From assembly GCA_007026445.1 (NCBI GenBank), contig VDMD01000025.1:310001-374000 (forward strand): a stretch of 64,000 nucleotides of DNA, written 5' to 3'. The notes under the pieces are model-generated. The model made no database searches. It saw only the letters and a list, made by a program, of their open reading frames with translations, and was not told where the DNA came from. This document shows, piece after piece, positions 52,048-63,793 of this stretch. Positions within the stretch are counted from its first letter, which is position 1. Every line of letters begins with the position of its first letter. This stretch comes from Schizophyllum amplum. Taxonomy: Eukaryota; Basidiomycota; Agaricomycetes; Agaricales; Schizophyllaceae. The translations under genes and the position numbers were made by a program.

Positions 52048-52554
52048 ATTATTCTACACAAGAGACTCCAACGCCACCGTTCCCCTACCCGGCCCCTTCT
52101 CAGCTCCCATGGCTGGCAACTGCCAGTGCTGTGTCTTGTCTCCTGGAACTTCGACGGTCATCCTTCACCGGGCAAACCTCCATCCTGCCGGCCGAAGCGC
52201 GCCTTCTCTCTATTTGTAGCAAAACTTCCTGTAGCATAGGTCAACTGAAGACTTCGCGGACATCTGCTGAACATCGCTACCAAATTCCAACCTCCGAGCA
52301 CCCTCGTTGCGTTTCGGTCCTCTGGCCTCATCAGCGCTCGACTCTCGTACAAATCACGTACAGACCCAGAGCTGAGCGAGGTGAGCGAGCGCCGAGCACC
52401 GGGATGAAGAGGGAACCCAACTGTTACGTTCGCCGATGACTCACTCGCAGGTTCCCTCATTTCTGCAGCCGATGTTTAACTTATGTAAGGTCAATACTCA
52501 TCGCGCGCCTTCAACTCAAGCTTTCGGGCTCAAGGAGCAGAGGGAGGCGGGACT
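52048..52554. other. Intergenic region before the inverted repeat
   Basis: Several short open frames on both strands; no family features. Confidence 0.4.
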
Positions 52555-52934
52555 CAGGCTCCTACCCATCCACCCCTGCAGTTATGGGTTATGATTATGA
52601 GGGAGAGGGCGACATAAGAGAAAGGACATACCGTAAAAGCTTAGCGTAAGAAGACCTGTCAACAAAGAGATCCGCCATTTCCACCCATAACTTGCAGGGG
52701 CGGCTGGACGAATACATTTTGAAATTCGCGGACCGGACGCGCCGAGTTTCCCTTCGTCTGCAGCTGGACGGCGCCGTTGCATCCAGATGGCGTCGAAATT
52801 CGCCAAAGTAACTGCACAGGAGTATGGGAATAGTGTAACTGCATACATATCCGAAATTTTGGCCATTCAAGTGAGACGGACGGGGCTACATAGGCGGTGG
52901 AACCAACACGGAACCCCTCGAGGACGCTGGTTTT
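52555..52934 (+). repeat. Inverted repeat, left arm (380 bp)
   Basis: This arm is nearly identical to the reverse complement of 53229-53608, with only a few differences (for example GGTGGAACCAAC against GGTGAGACCAAC). It reads open on the minus strand for 91 codons; the same 91 codons appear on the plus strand in the right arm. No protein family matches, and the frame is more likely a by-product. Confidence 0.92.
52572..52700. repeat. Nested element with its own inverted ends (left copy)
   Basis: Begins CCCCTGCAGTTATGGGT and ends with the near-perfect inverse ACCCATAACTTGCAGGGG, about 129 bp in all. The same element occurs in the right arm at 53463-53590. Confidence 0.6.
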
Positions 52935-53228
52935 CCCTCGTCACTACGCGCAACAGCCTTGCTCGCTGCTAAAGTACTGATAGACTACCTATTGCTCTAT
53001 ATGAGCCCTTGTTGACATATTCACTACTTACCTACGGCAGCTTTGTTACCATCTAGACGAGCCACAATTCATATCTTCCGAGTGACTGTCAATAGCTTCA
53101 ACAAGTCATCGCCCACTCCAACGGCTATTGCGGCGACCCATGGGACCATTACATTACATTGCAGCATACTTGTATCCCTTCCTAGGGAACTGAAAGCTCC
53201 ATAGCCTCGAGCCCGCCCTAGCAAAGCA
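52935..53228. other. Spacer of the inverted repeat (294 bp)
   Basis: Unique sequence between the two arms, without gene or element features. Confidence 0.5.
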
Positions 53229-53608
53229 AAAACCAGCGTCCTCGAGGGGTTCCGTGTTGGTCTCACCGCCTATGTAGCCCCGTCCGTCTCACTTGAATGG
53301 CCAAAATTTCGGATATGTATGCAGTTACACTATTCCCATACTCCTGTGCAGTTACTTTGGCGAATTTCGACGCCATCTGGATGCAACGGCGCCGTCCAGC
53401 TGCAGACGAAGGGAAACTCGGCGCGTCCGGTCCGCGAATTTCAAAATGTATTCGTCCAGCCGCCCCTGCAAGTTATGGGTGGAAATGGCGGATCTCTTTG
53501 TTGACAGGTCTTCTTACGCTAAGCTTTTACGGTATGTCCTTTCTCTTATGTCGCCCTCTCCCTCATAATCATAACCCATAACTGCAGGGGTGGATGGGTA
53601 GGAGCCTG
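53229..53608 (-). repeat. Inverted repeat, right arm (380 bp)
   Basis: Reverse-complement partner of 52555-52934, equal in length. Together with the spacer the arms form a 1,054-bp potential hairpin. Confidence 0.92.
53463..53590. repeat. Nested element with its own inverted ends (right copy)
   Basis: Starts CCCCTGCAAGTTATGGGT and ends ACCCATAACTGCAGGGG. Counterpart of 52572-52700, in the opposite orientation. Confidence 0.6.
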
Positions 53609-53870
53609 GGCGGGACTCTGGAGGGCGGCGGCGGAGTGCGTCAGGACGGCCCTTCCCGAAGATCCTGCGTGGAATTGGAGGTCCATGTGCAAATAAACCC
53701 TGACCCCCATTTGGCCATATCGCGGCAATTCTGATGATCATGGAGAAGCGCGCGGCGACCACATACTTAGCCTCGCGTGCCTATTACTTGCCACCGCGGT
53801 GCTATATATCGCGCGCATCTGCGGATTTTCACTTTCCTTTGCCCATTCACCCCCGGGACTGTAGAGCACC

Positions 53871-55760
53871 ATGGTTGCGACCGTTGACAACACGTACGCC
53901 GATACAGCGAGGATGGACGCGGAGGCTGACGCGTCTGCACAGGCTGGGCATGCTCTTCAATGCTTGCATACTTTCCTCCATGTGCGTGGTGTCTTCTCTT
54001 GTGATCAGCGGGCTTCTGACTTTGTTCTCAGTTTGTACGGATGTCAGTGCTTGCGCTCCTCTGCGATTTAGCGCGTGATTGACGCGTTCTGCAGGCGGAT
54101 TGCTCCAGGGTTGGCATCACTATCGTTATATGCGAGGAAAGATCACTGGATATACAATGTCCTTGTACGTGTCCGCTTTGCGCTACATATGAGTATACTA
54201 ATCTGTTCCCACCAGGTCGTCGTCGTTCTCTCCTTCGACACCGTCCAGCAAGGGTTGTACGCCGGTATGCGACATGACTAGTCTCGAGTCGTCCGCGCTA
54301 ATGTCCTCACCGCGAATCTGTAGCAACTGGTACGCCGCCGTCCTTCTTATCTTCCCCATCGATCTCACATCTGCGGCAGTGTACTGGTACTGCGTAACAA
54401 ACAATGGCAACCCGGCGGCGTTGGCCATCCTCGATCCGTACGTCGTGTTGACCTTGCCGGAGATGAAGTCCTCATCACTCACACCCCGTGCAGAACTCTC
54501 GCCTACCACGTGCTCTTCATCGGCCTGCTGGCCTTCATCACCCAGATGTGCTTAATCCTGATCGTCCTGGATAATTCTTGCTTACCAGAGGTCCAGGTTT
54601 TACTGCCACCGCGTCTATCGGCGTAGGTATCTAGGATTATCGCTTGATCCTCGCTGACCTTTCACATGATAGTGAGCCACAAGAACTATTATGCGACCGG
54701 TGTCCTCGTCGCGGCGTCTTTGGCTGCTTTCAGTAAGAGCTCTCATATGTTGAAAGGCCCTCCACTCACCTAAATATCCCCAGTCCCAACGCTCGGTGAG
54801 TTACAAAGTGAATACCACGGCATGTCATTTTCTTAGATGATTGTAGTGTACACCGCTCGCTGCGCTCGGTACGGCTTCTTCGCAGATCTCGCCGCTCTCA
54901 AGGTCAGTCAGGCATCTACGTCGTTGTCGGCGGAGCTGACGATCTGCTACCAGGACATTAACGTTGCGATCAACGTTATTTCCGCGGTAACTGACGTTCT
55001 CATATCGATCTCGATGATCCTCTGCCTGCAACAGTCGAAGACGGGTTTCAAGCGGTCGTGCGTAATTTGTGTGATCTTCTGTGAGCTGAATGAATAATCG
55101 TCGCCGTTTGTAGGAATGACATCCTCAACCGCTTGGTGAGTTGCTACGTTTTCGTGCGTCGTTGCAAAGGCTAATAATCTGCGTAGATCGTCTTCACCTT
55201 CAACACCGGTCTCCCCACAAGTTTTGCTGCTATCTGGTCCCTCATTTCCGTACGTCGCCAATGGCCTTCGCATATCGCTCTGCTCACCGTTCTTGTAGAT
55301 CAACGTTTGGGGAGACACATTCATCTACATGCTTACCTTCTTCCTCGGTTTGTCTGATCTGTTTACCATCATCATCTTTCACTAACATGATAAAACACAT
55401 GAAAAGAGGGTCGTTTGTGTAAGCAATATGCATGTGAGTTGCCTGGCGCGTGTACTGACGACCTGCAGTTACCAACTGTCTTCTCGTCACGCTGAACAGC
55501 CGTATGAGCATCCAAGAGTCGCTCAACGGCCAATCGGACAGCTACGCCCTTTCCAGCCGCGATCAGCGCTCCGGGAACCGCGTAGGCCATTCTGGAGGAA
55601 GACACGACGGTTCAACGTCACTCATAGCTCTTTCACAGCTCCAGAACACAACGAACCCTGGCGCGATCGCCGTCCGCATCGACACTGCGCATCAAATGGA
55701 CCGCCCGTTGGAAGACTACAAGCAGGTGTGTGCCACCTGCCCCCAACCTTGAACACGACT
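53871..55760 (+). CDS. DUF6534-type multi-pass membrane protein
   Basis: The ATG at 53871 gives MVATVDNT; an intron (GTACGC..CACAG) leads to LGMLFNACILSSI and further tiny exons to LYARKDHWIYNVLVVVVLSFDTVQQ. Later exons give VYWYCVTNNGNPAALAILDP, AYHVLFIGLLAFITQ, VSHKNYYATGVLVAASLAAF, a block ending INVAINVISAVTDVLISISMILCLQQSKTGFKR, and IVFTFNTGLPTSFAAIWSLI with NSRMS. These correspond to the helices of the Agaricomycete DUF6534 family, which has seven predicted TM segments, no retinal lysine evident and unknown function. A Ser/Gln-rich cytosolic tail ends with DRPLEDYKQ. Junctions near 54080, 54265-54378 and the 3' end are approximate. Confidence 0.7.
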
Positions 55761-56629
55761 GAAGTCTGACGTAGCATCCGAACGAATCGCAGAGTTTCAA
55801 GGAGTGAAGGGGTCAGGGTTTTGGGACATTTAAGATTGGGGCCTTCTGTGGTCGGTGTGCCACGCTCGCGCCCAGCACAAAACCTTGCTCGTTGTGTTAC
55901 AATATATACATCTATTTCTACGCAGTGGTAGGGCCTGCGGTATCTACTACTTCCTCTCATTACCGTCATCGTGTTCTTCATCCGAGCAGACTCTCTGCGG
56001 GTCGTACTGACTTTGTCCTGCCTCGAAGAGCCTTGCTGAGGCGCGTTGGTCGTCGCAATGCATAAACACCGCCCACTGTATACCGTGGCCACGAAACGAA
56101 AGTCATTCGCTTACACGTTCAGGAAATGTCTGCGGTCATGAAGACCTCTCGTTTGACGAAGACACGGTCTACGTCACGATCCACATTGAGGACAGGAACT
56201 CGCATTCCATTCCGAGGACAAAGGGGAAGGACCCGCCGCGTATCTAGTCAGGCTGCTAGACCGCCGAGATATTACTGCTGTCCAGTTTCGGGTCGCGTCT
56301 TACCTCCGAGCCATACAGCCAGAATGTCCCATCCACGTCAAACAATCTTTTGACACCGTGTCGGGCCTTGAAGTTATAGCTTGAAGGTACAGGTCAGAGT
56401 TACAGAGCCTGACAAACAAGCGTGTGAAACCTGTGAGTAGAACAAGGGTTGCTTGTTTTGGACATATAATCTCTCGGCTAACTCCGCTACTCAATGTTCC
56501 GGAAGTTCCCGCCAGGTTCCCACGTGAAGTCAACCTGCACATCAAGAGGCAGGCTTTACAGCGTGTAAGATAGGTGTCAGGTAATCTAACAATTGCATGC
56601 CAACCTTATGACAGGCGATTTCTACCCTC
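55761..56629. other. Intergenic region
   Basis: No supported gene. Short open frames on both strands have no family features. Confidence 0.4.
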
Positions 56630-58579
56630 ATGCTCAAACCTGGAGCTCGCCCCAGTGCAGCTACTTCCCTCTGGTCGACGTGGACAGTACGCGCACCCCT
56701 ACGACGTTTTGCTACCAATAAGACGCAACCACAGCCACTCATTCGTATACCGAGGGCGAATATTTATCGCTTTGGCGACGGAAACCATGCGGCACCCGCT
56801 CTCCGAGAGCTCGAATGGACAGTGAATCAAGGGGAGAACTGGGCTGTAATAGGCTCAGGCTCTGGTCAGAAGGCCACCGTGTTCCAGGTAATTCCTGTAA
56901 TGCCTGCAGATCATCCACCCTTATTTATCATTTATAGATGCTCATGGGTCACCATCGAATATCGCCCCATCCCTCAGATGGCCCATTTCCGTTCCTCAGT
57001 GCGAGCGGCAAGAACCCTCTGGAATGTATCACTCTGGTATCTTTTGGGAATAGAGCGCGCGCTGTGGGAGGTGAATTCTACGACTATACGGCACGCTATG
57101 GTGCGGTCCGGGACAAAGACCGCATCACCCTTCGCCAGAGCATGTTCCCAGAAACCATTCCTCGGGAGAAATTCGACTTCGAGGATGATACTGCTGTTGA
57201 GCCGCCTCCTGCGATCACGCCGGAGAAGACTGCGCTGTTTGACCGTCTGATTGACGCTCTCGGCCTTCGAGACTTGCTCGACCTACCGCGCGTCGCACTC
57301 AGCAATGGGCAGACAAGACGCGCGCGGATCATTAGCGCTCTGCTAAAGCAACCCGAGCTTCTCTTACTCGACGAGCCACTCAGTATGCGCCGTTGTTCTT
57401 TTGCGTGACATCCACTGAGCCTTTTCTAGCTGGCCTTGACGTCCAAAGTCGACCGCGACTGCTCGAAACATTGAAGGAGCTGCACGACGCATGCGCTCCG
57501 CATATCCTCCTCGGCCTACGGACCCACGACGACGTCCCGGACTGGATCACCCATCTAGCACTGGTGCGCGGAGACCGTGTAATCACAGGCGAGAAAGAAC
57601 CTGTGCTGGCGGATGAAGCAGCCCATCAGGCGCGGACTCAGGCAGCAGAGTCTGTTGCTCAGATAGCTCCTGCTGGCAAGGTCGTCGTGGATTTGCAGGA
57701 CGTTGGCGTAAAATACGGTGCTAGAACTGTACGCAGCGGCACCATATTGTCTACTGAGGAGCCTGACTTCTTGCCACAGGTTCTCAAAGATATCAACTGG
57801 CAGATCCGTGAAGGCGAGCGCTGGCATCTGCAAGGAACCAACGGTATGCACACATTGTGTGTCTCAATTGCGTAGCTGACCGTCCCCAGGATCCGGCAAG
57901 ACCACTCTGCTCTCGCTCCTCACTGGCGATCACCCCCAGTCTTACACGCAGCGACATCTTCACCTCTTTTCGAAACCTCGCTCTCGCATTCCTACACCTC
58001 ACCTGCACTCGCTGATAGGCATACTCTCGCCGGAGCTATTTGACGCATTCCCGCGTCGGCAGGGAATGAGTGCGTGGGACGCGGTAGGAACAGGCTTCGA
58101 CGGTGGATTTGTGCCCGGAGGTGAACAGGGAGTCGGCAAAGGCATCATGTCGCAACCTGACGTACCCTGGCGCCTGGCGCGCATGAACGATGTCTTTTCT
58201 GCTCTTGGGCCCGACGCATGGGCAGGGAATAAGGGCGGATCAGCAACGGAGACGTTCAAAGCGCGACCCTTCGCCGACCTTTCTGTGGGTGAACAGCGCA
58301 TGGTGCTCCTGATGCGTGCGCTCGTGGGGAAAGCGCCTCTTGTGCTACTCGACGAGGTCTGGAGCGGTAAGTCTCATTTTCACCGAGATACAGAAATATG
58401 CGAGACTCATGATTGCAGGCATGGACCAGGGCATGATCGACGCGGCGCGTAAGTATCTTCGTGCAGGCGCACTCGGGCCTGATCAAGCGGTGGTGGTCAT
58501 CACGCATTGGGAAGAAGAGGTGCCGTGGAGGCAGGACGAGGGTCTGAAGACTTTCCGTTTGAGTTCTGCAAGTTCGTAG
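56630..58579 (+). CDS. Twin-ATPase ABC protein (ModF/mitochondrial type)
   Basis: ATG 56630 begins an Arg-rich, Ser/Ala presequence (LWSTWTVRAPLRRFATNK), which looks mitochondrial. The first ATPase has an irregular Walker A, GSGSGQKATV, the ABC signature LSNGQTRRARI and Walker B LLLLDEPL. The second has a canonical Walker A split by an intron (GTN then GSGKTTLLSLLTGD), signature LSVGEQRMVLL, Walker B PLVLLDEVWSGMD and a switch His in VVITHWEEE. There are no membrane segments, so it is a soluble two-domain ABC ATPase of the ModF/PhrA type, found in mitochondria of several fungi. About 560 residues. Convergent with NOT4: the two stops are 82 bp apart. Confidence 0.85.
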
Positions 58580-58661
58580 TTCACTGGATCTTAGATATGT
58601 CCAAGGTGTGCATTGTCCGTGTACGATGATGCCCAACCACGTTCGAGGCAGCAAAGTCCTA

Positions 58662-61600
58662 TTACAGCTCATAATCATAGAACGGCTTGAGCGCTTGCAT
58701 TTTCTCCATCATGTCCCGCAAATCCACCTCCGCCACCAGAGCGGCATCCTTCGCCGCCGCCGCCTTCTTCTCCAGCTCGTCCGCCCTCAAAGGGCGCAGC
58801 TTGCCGTTTTCCTCCGCGTAGCCGAGCGTATCGAACTCCCTAAGCATGTCGCTCACACTCGCACCGTTGCCCTTCCGTAGATCGTAGCCTTTACGATTGA
58901 ACGCGAGGACTGCGCGAACCGCCGCCGTGTTGATGTCCCGGTGCAGCTCTTCCAGCTTCGACAGTTGAACCTCCATCCACCTCGCTCGACGTTCTAAAGC
59001 GGATGTCAACGCGCCAACCTCATCGTTTTTCTCAGGATCGTCCCCACCTGCATCGTCGAGGAAGTCGTCCCCCTTTAGCATGTCGCGCAGCACGCCGTCG
59101 AACGACGCGCTGTCGTCCCACGTCGCACGCGGGAGAAGCCGCAAGAGGTCCGATATGGTTTGAGTCAGTGTCTCAAGGAGGCGCTGGAAGGAGGACACAG
59201 CATTGTCGATGGAGCCTGGGGGCATGTTGCTCGGTAACGAAGCGCTCGACTCCCCGGCGCTGGATAACGCGGAAAGAGCGTGCACGAGCGGTGCATACTC
59301 GAGAGGCATCTTCGTGGTGGGGTTGATCTTGCTCATGTCGAAGAACGGATGAGTGGAAGGTCGAGTTCGGGGAAGGCGAGGTGGATGTCCTCCATCAGAT
59401 CCTGGACGGTGACAGGAAGTTCCCGCTCGACCGATTCCGCCCGGGAGTTGTCGCTAGACAGGGACGTGGCGATGGATTCCTTGCTGGGAAGGTGCGAGTG
59501 CGAGGGCGCGGCCGCATCATCATGAGGCGCTGACTCGCTCTCCTTGCCGCCCTTGACAGGACGAGGCGTAAGGACGGGCTTGTTCTTCTTGGGCTTCTTC
59601 GAGAGCAAGGGCGCCTGCACCTCGGCGACTGAAGGCGATTCCGCTAGCTTAGCTTTCGGAACCTCGACAGTGGCCTTTGCTTTCTCTGCCTGCGACTTCG
59701 CCTTGGCCTCCGCCTTCGTGGCATCGGCAGCGGCCTTCTTCGCCTTCGCAGCACGTTCTTTCTCCACCTGCGCCTCCCGCTCTTTCTGCATCTGAGCCTG
59801 CCGTTCCTTCTCCAACTTGGCCTGCTGCTCCTTCTCCGCACGAATGCGCTCGCGCTCGGCTGCCTTGGCGATCCTCTCCTGCTCCTGCCGGTCCTTCTCC
59901 TCTTGCTCCTTCTGCGCCTTAGCCGCCGCGGCCTTCTCCTTCTCCGCGGCCTGACGCGCCTTTTCCGCCGCCTTAGCAGCCGCTTTCTCCTGAGCGACAC
60001 GCTGCCGTTCAGCAGCACGCTCAGCAGCGGCGGTCTTTTTGGCGGCCTTCTTCTCCGCCTTCTCCGTAGCCTTGACATCGAGCGATGGTTGCTCCGTAGA
60101 ACCGGAAGTAGGCGTGTCTTTCTCCTGAGCAGGCGCTGGCGCAGTAGCTGGCATCGCCGACGCAAGAGCGGGGAAGTCGAGGGTAGAAAGCGTAGGGGGA
60201 GGGTCTGAAGGTTCGGAAGGTGTGGTTGTTGTGGGGGAGACTAAAGATAAGATACGAAGAAAAGAACGGGTTCGTGTCAGCTCTGTAAATGAGAAGAGCG
60301 TACCCGAACGAGGGGAGGGAGTGTCATGAGGGTGTGGTGGTTATATTACGCCTTCGCTTCTATTGCCGAGGGACAGCCACATGCTATGGACGCGGACGAC
60401 GGACGGAGAGGGTCGCAGGGGTGCATTAATGCCGGTAATAGACTTTGCGCACTGACAAAGTTCGGCACTCGGTACGCTGACCTCCCTCCCCTGTATCGGG
60501 AAACAGAAGACTCACCATGGGCATTAGGCGCCTCCATTATGTTGGCGGGCGCATTTTGAACATTGACAGGAGGAAAGGATAGTCCGGGTGGTGGGCCGAA
60601 TGCGAGCGAGGATTGCGGATAGTCCCTGGGTGCTGGAGACGCAAACCGAGCGGTCATGATGGCAGGATCGTTGAAGCCTTGGTTCTTGTACATCGGAGCT
60701 TGCACTATGCGTAGCGTGGCCATATAAAAGTCGGGAGAGAGAAAACATGCGATAATAGGGAAAGAATGTCCGTTAACTCATGCGACACCATTCACAAGCA
60801 GAAGTCTCCTACCAGCATTGCCGTTGCGCATCCCTGGAGGCGGAACTGGAGCACGTTCCCGGCTGTTCTGAATAAAGTCGCGCAGTTGTGCCTCGCTGAG
60901 GTTCGTGTCGAACGGCTGGAAGCGTCCCATTTGCGGGGGCTGCTGCGGATACGACTGAGGTTGCGCTTGCTGTACCAAAGGCGAAGGGATAGCGGGAGTT
61001 GTATGGCCATAACCCATCTCGTGCCGACCCTGCATCGCCCATTGTTGGTGTGAAAGATCAGCCGACGCGCCACGAAGTATAGGACTGTCGCTGGCGGTGG
61101 CGCTTAGCGGCGAAGGAGCGTGAAGCGGTGAGTTAGTCGACGAAGCTTGCCGGCCGCGTGCAAACCCAAACCGTGAGACCTTCCGCGTCGAGTCTTCGTC
61201 TAGCGCCGAGCTATTCGACCTTCGCGGAGAACCACCGGACGAGTCGCCACCGTCGGCGAAGGGATTGAAGGAGCCAGTATAGCTGGAGCCTCCAGTCGAT
61301 TGTCTCTCCATCGGCGCAGCCGTCGGAAGGCGTATCGCTAGAGGATCGTATATGGCACGATTAGGATTGTGCGGGTAAGATAAACCAGGGGGAGTCATGA
61401 AGGATTGTGATGCTCCAGGTCGCAGAGCAGGGAAGGCGTCCAGGTATGTTCCATCAAACGGCATGTCGGCTTCCATATCCAGTGTGGGCAGCTCGAACTT
61501 CTCCGCTTGCTCCGCGAGTTTCGGGTCGAACGTGAAGCTGAAGCCGCCGCTTTCGCTGGGCTTCAATGCGTCCAACGTCCGATCGAAATCGGGGAACGCA

Positions 61601-63445
61601 GCAGCCGGAGTGAAGGCAGCGTCGCGACGCAAGCGAACATCGTCGATGAGAGCCCGTGCCGCGTTCGAAACCATGTATCCCGTCGCGGGAGCGAGGAGAG
61701 GAGTTTGAGGAGATGACGTATCCATGCGGTGTGGAGGACGAGGCGACGGTATGCCAGGCGGCGCTGAGAGGCCAGGAGGAAGGGCAGGCAGGCCCGGTGG
61801 AAGCTCTGGAGCGGCCGGCGGGGGTGCTGGAGCTTCCTCAGGTATCTCCTGCGCCGGAGACGGGGGCCTGGCTTCGGCAGGCGCTGAGCCCTGCTCTGAC
61901 TCCGGCGCAACGGATGAAGGTGCAGGGGAGTGCGAGGGTCCAGGCGACGACTCCTTGACTTTCTTCGCAATCTTCTCTTCCACTGTGGTCGCTGCAGGCG
62001 CTGAGGGTGCTGGAGCCGGCGTTTGCGGTCTTGACGATGTCGTCGACATCGCTTTGGAGATCTTACGACTGGGCCGAGGCTCCGCGGTAGTACTGGACGC
62101 ATTGTTATTGCGCGTCCGTGCACCTCCACGGCGTGTTGATCGTTGACCACCAGAACTTGCGGCTGCCATGGCAGCTGCCGCTGCAGGAGTAGGCGAGTCG
62201 CGATTCGATGCACTCGAAAGGATTGCAGGAGTGATCGCAGGTTTGCTACCCCACGCAGCTGCACGAGGAAGGCCAGTAACATCCATCTGGTCAGCCTTGC
62301 GGCCCCGACTTTCAGTCGCCTTCATAGTGTGTTTTCTGCGAGAGCTTCGTCAATAGGTTGTCTTAAGATGAAGGAAAGCACTAACAATGTCGTGAGATCT
62401 TCTTTGGTGAAGCAATCCTTTTCGTCGCCCCACTCATGCAAGTTCATACAAGCGTGGTCGCTGCACGTCGCACCACGCAAGAAAGACATGCAGTATTTGG
62501 TCGTCCCGTAGCTTGCGCGCATGACGTCCTTGCCTCCGCCTGGCGACGGCGCACCGTCGACAGCCGCTATTGCCCGTGCAGCGTCTTCGCGCCTATGATA
62601 CGTGACATATAAGCCAACCACAGGCGCACGGCCACCCGAAGGCGTCCGCTTCACGAGTAGTATCTTGCTGATCTTGCCATACTGGCCGAAGTATTCAGTC
62701 GATCGCAATGTAGGAATCAGCTAGGATGGTTTTGGTCAGTACGCGATCGGTCAATGCGATCGTCGGCACACGCACCTCTTCCTTCGCGAAGCGAGGACCG
62801 ATGCCGACGACGTAGACCACGTTACGTTGCACTACGCGGACGTTTGCGAGATGGCGGCGGCCCAGCCCCTCCAAGTCCTTGCGTTCGCGTTCACGCTGCT
62901 TCTTCTGCTGAGTCAAGCGCTTGTGACTGCAGGGTGTCGATACAGGACGAGGCGACAGGTTTTTATCAGCAACACTCAAGTGGAGGGAAGTAAGGACACG
63001 CACTCGGATGCCGCAAGCGGCTTGAACTCCACACCCTCGTCGGTGTAAACTCGTCGGCAGGCAGGGCAGCGCTTGTTGAGATTCTCCTTGATGTGGTGCC
63101 AGCAGAAGCGGCATATCTACACGCTCGCCCAGTCAGATCTCCTGACGATCACTACAAGGAGGCGTTGCGCACCTGGTACCCGCAAACACACGGCTTAAAA
63201 TTGAGATCGGAAATATCCATCTCTTCCAGGCAGAGCGGACACTCGGCATCCTCCTACACAACAACGCAGAAACCGCGTCAGACATCGTCTTAGAGGGTAT
63301 GCGGACCACTTACGCCTTCGTCGTCGCTCCAATACGCGTCCTGCACACCGGCAAGGACGTGTGACTTGGACTGAGGGACGGAGAAGCCTGCGTGCACGAC
63401 GGGTGCGGGCAGCGATGGGTGTGCGTGGAGCTTCGTCGAGGACAT
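58662..63445 (-). CDS. NOT4: CCR4-NOT subunit NOT4, E3 ubiquitin ligase
   Basis: Start ATG 63445 (MSSTKLHAHPSLPAPV). The C4C4 RING spans two introns: ECPLCLEEMDISDLNFKPCVCGYQ and ICRFCWHHIKENLNKRCPACRR. After a basic linker an RRM follows (RNVVYVVGIGPRFAKEE..STEYFGQYGKISKILLVKR), then a CCCH finger, C-x8-C-x5-C-x3-H (CMSFLRGATCSDHACMNLH). About 600 disordered Pro/Ser/Ala residues come next, then a Lys/Glu/Ala-rich coiled coil (about 59650-60100) and a C-terminal helical part (LEELHRDINTAAVRAVLAF) ending KPFYDYEL. The order RING-RRM-CCCH defines NOT4, which ubiquitinates ribosome-associated proteins. The stop at 59333 in the coiled-coil frame implies an intron or alternative end there; I join SSFFDMSKINPTT on the evidence of frame continuity. 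Some junctions are approximate. Confidence 0.88.
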
Positions 63446-63793
63446 TTCTGGCGGTCTCTGGACGATTTCGGGCGCGTACGACAAGACTCAAAGACAAGGT
63501 GAGGGCAATAAAGGAAGAAGTGTCGTCGTTGCGTCCACAATGAGGTGCGCTGCCAGGCTCATGCCAAGCAAGTACAAATAAAAACGGAAGTTCGACTTGT
63601 CAGCGACACGGATGCGACCTGTGCGCACTGGTTGCGCCTACTGCTGCTCTGGCGGCTTCTAATACTGCACTGAATGGATGAATACACAGCGCCATTGAGA
63701 AAGACTTGATCCCTACACTGCTCAAGCGAAAGACTACACAACCTGCTATTGCCTGGCAGCCCAAGATGTGACGCAAGACCATATACATATCCT
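63446..63793. other. Intergenic region, NOT4 / UNG
   Basis: Promoter of NOT4 and 3' flank of the uracil-DNA glycosylase gene. No gene seen. Confidence 0.4.

Noticed and set aside
52595..52870. 91-codon protein, identical on opposite strands of the inverted repeat
   Set aside because: The duplication follows from the DNA repeat; no domain, no start context, and other frames are equally open.
59644..60165. Arg-rich 173-codon frame (minus)
   Set aside because: An out-of-frame shadow of the Lys/Glu/Ala coiled coil of NOT4.
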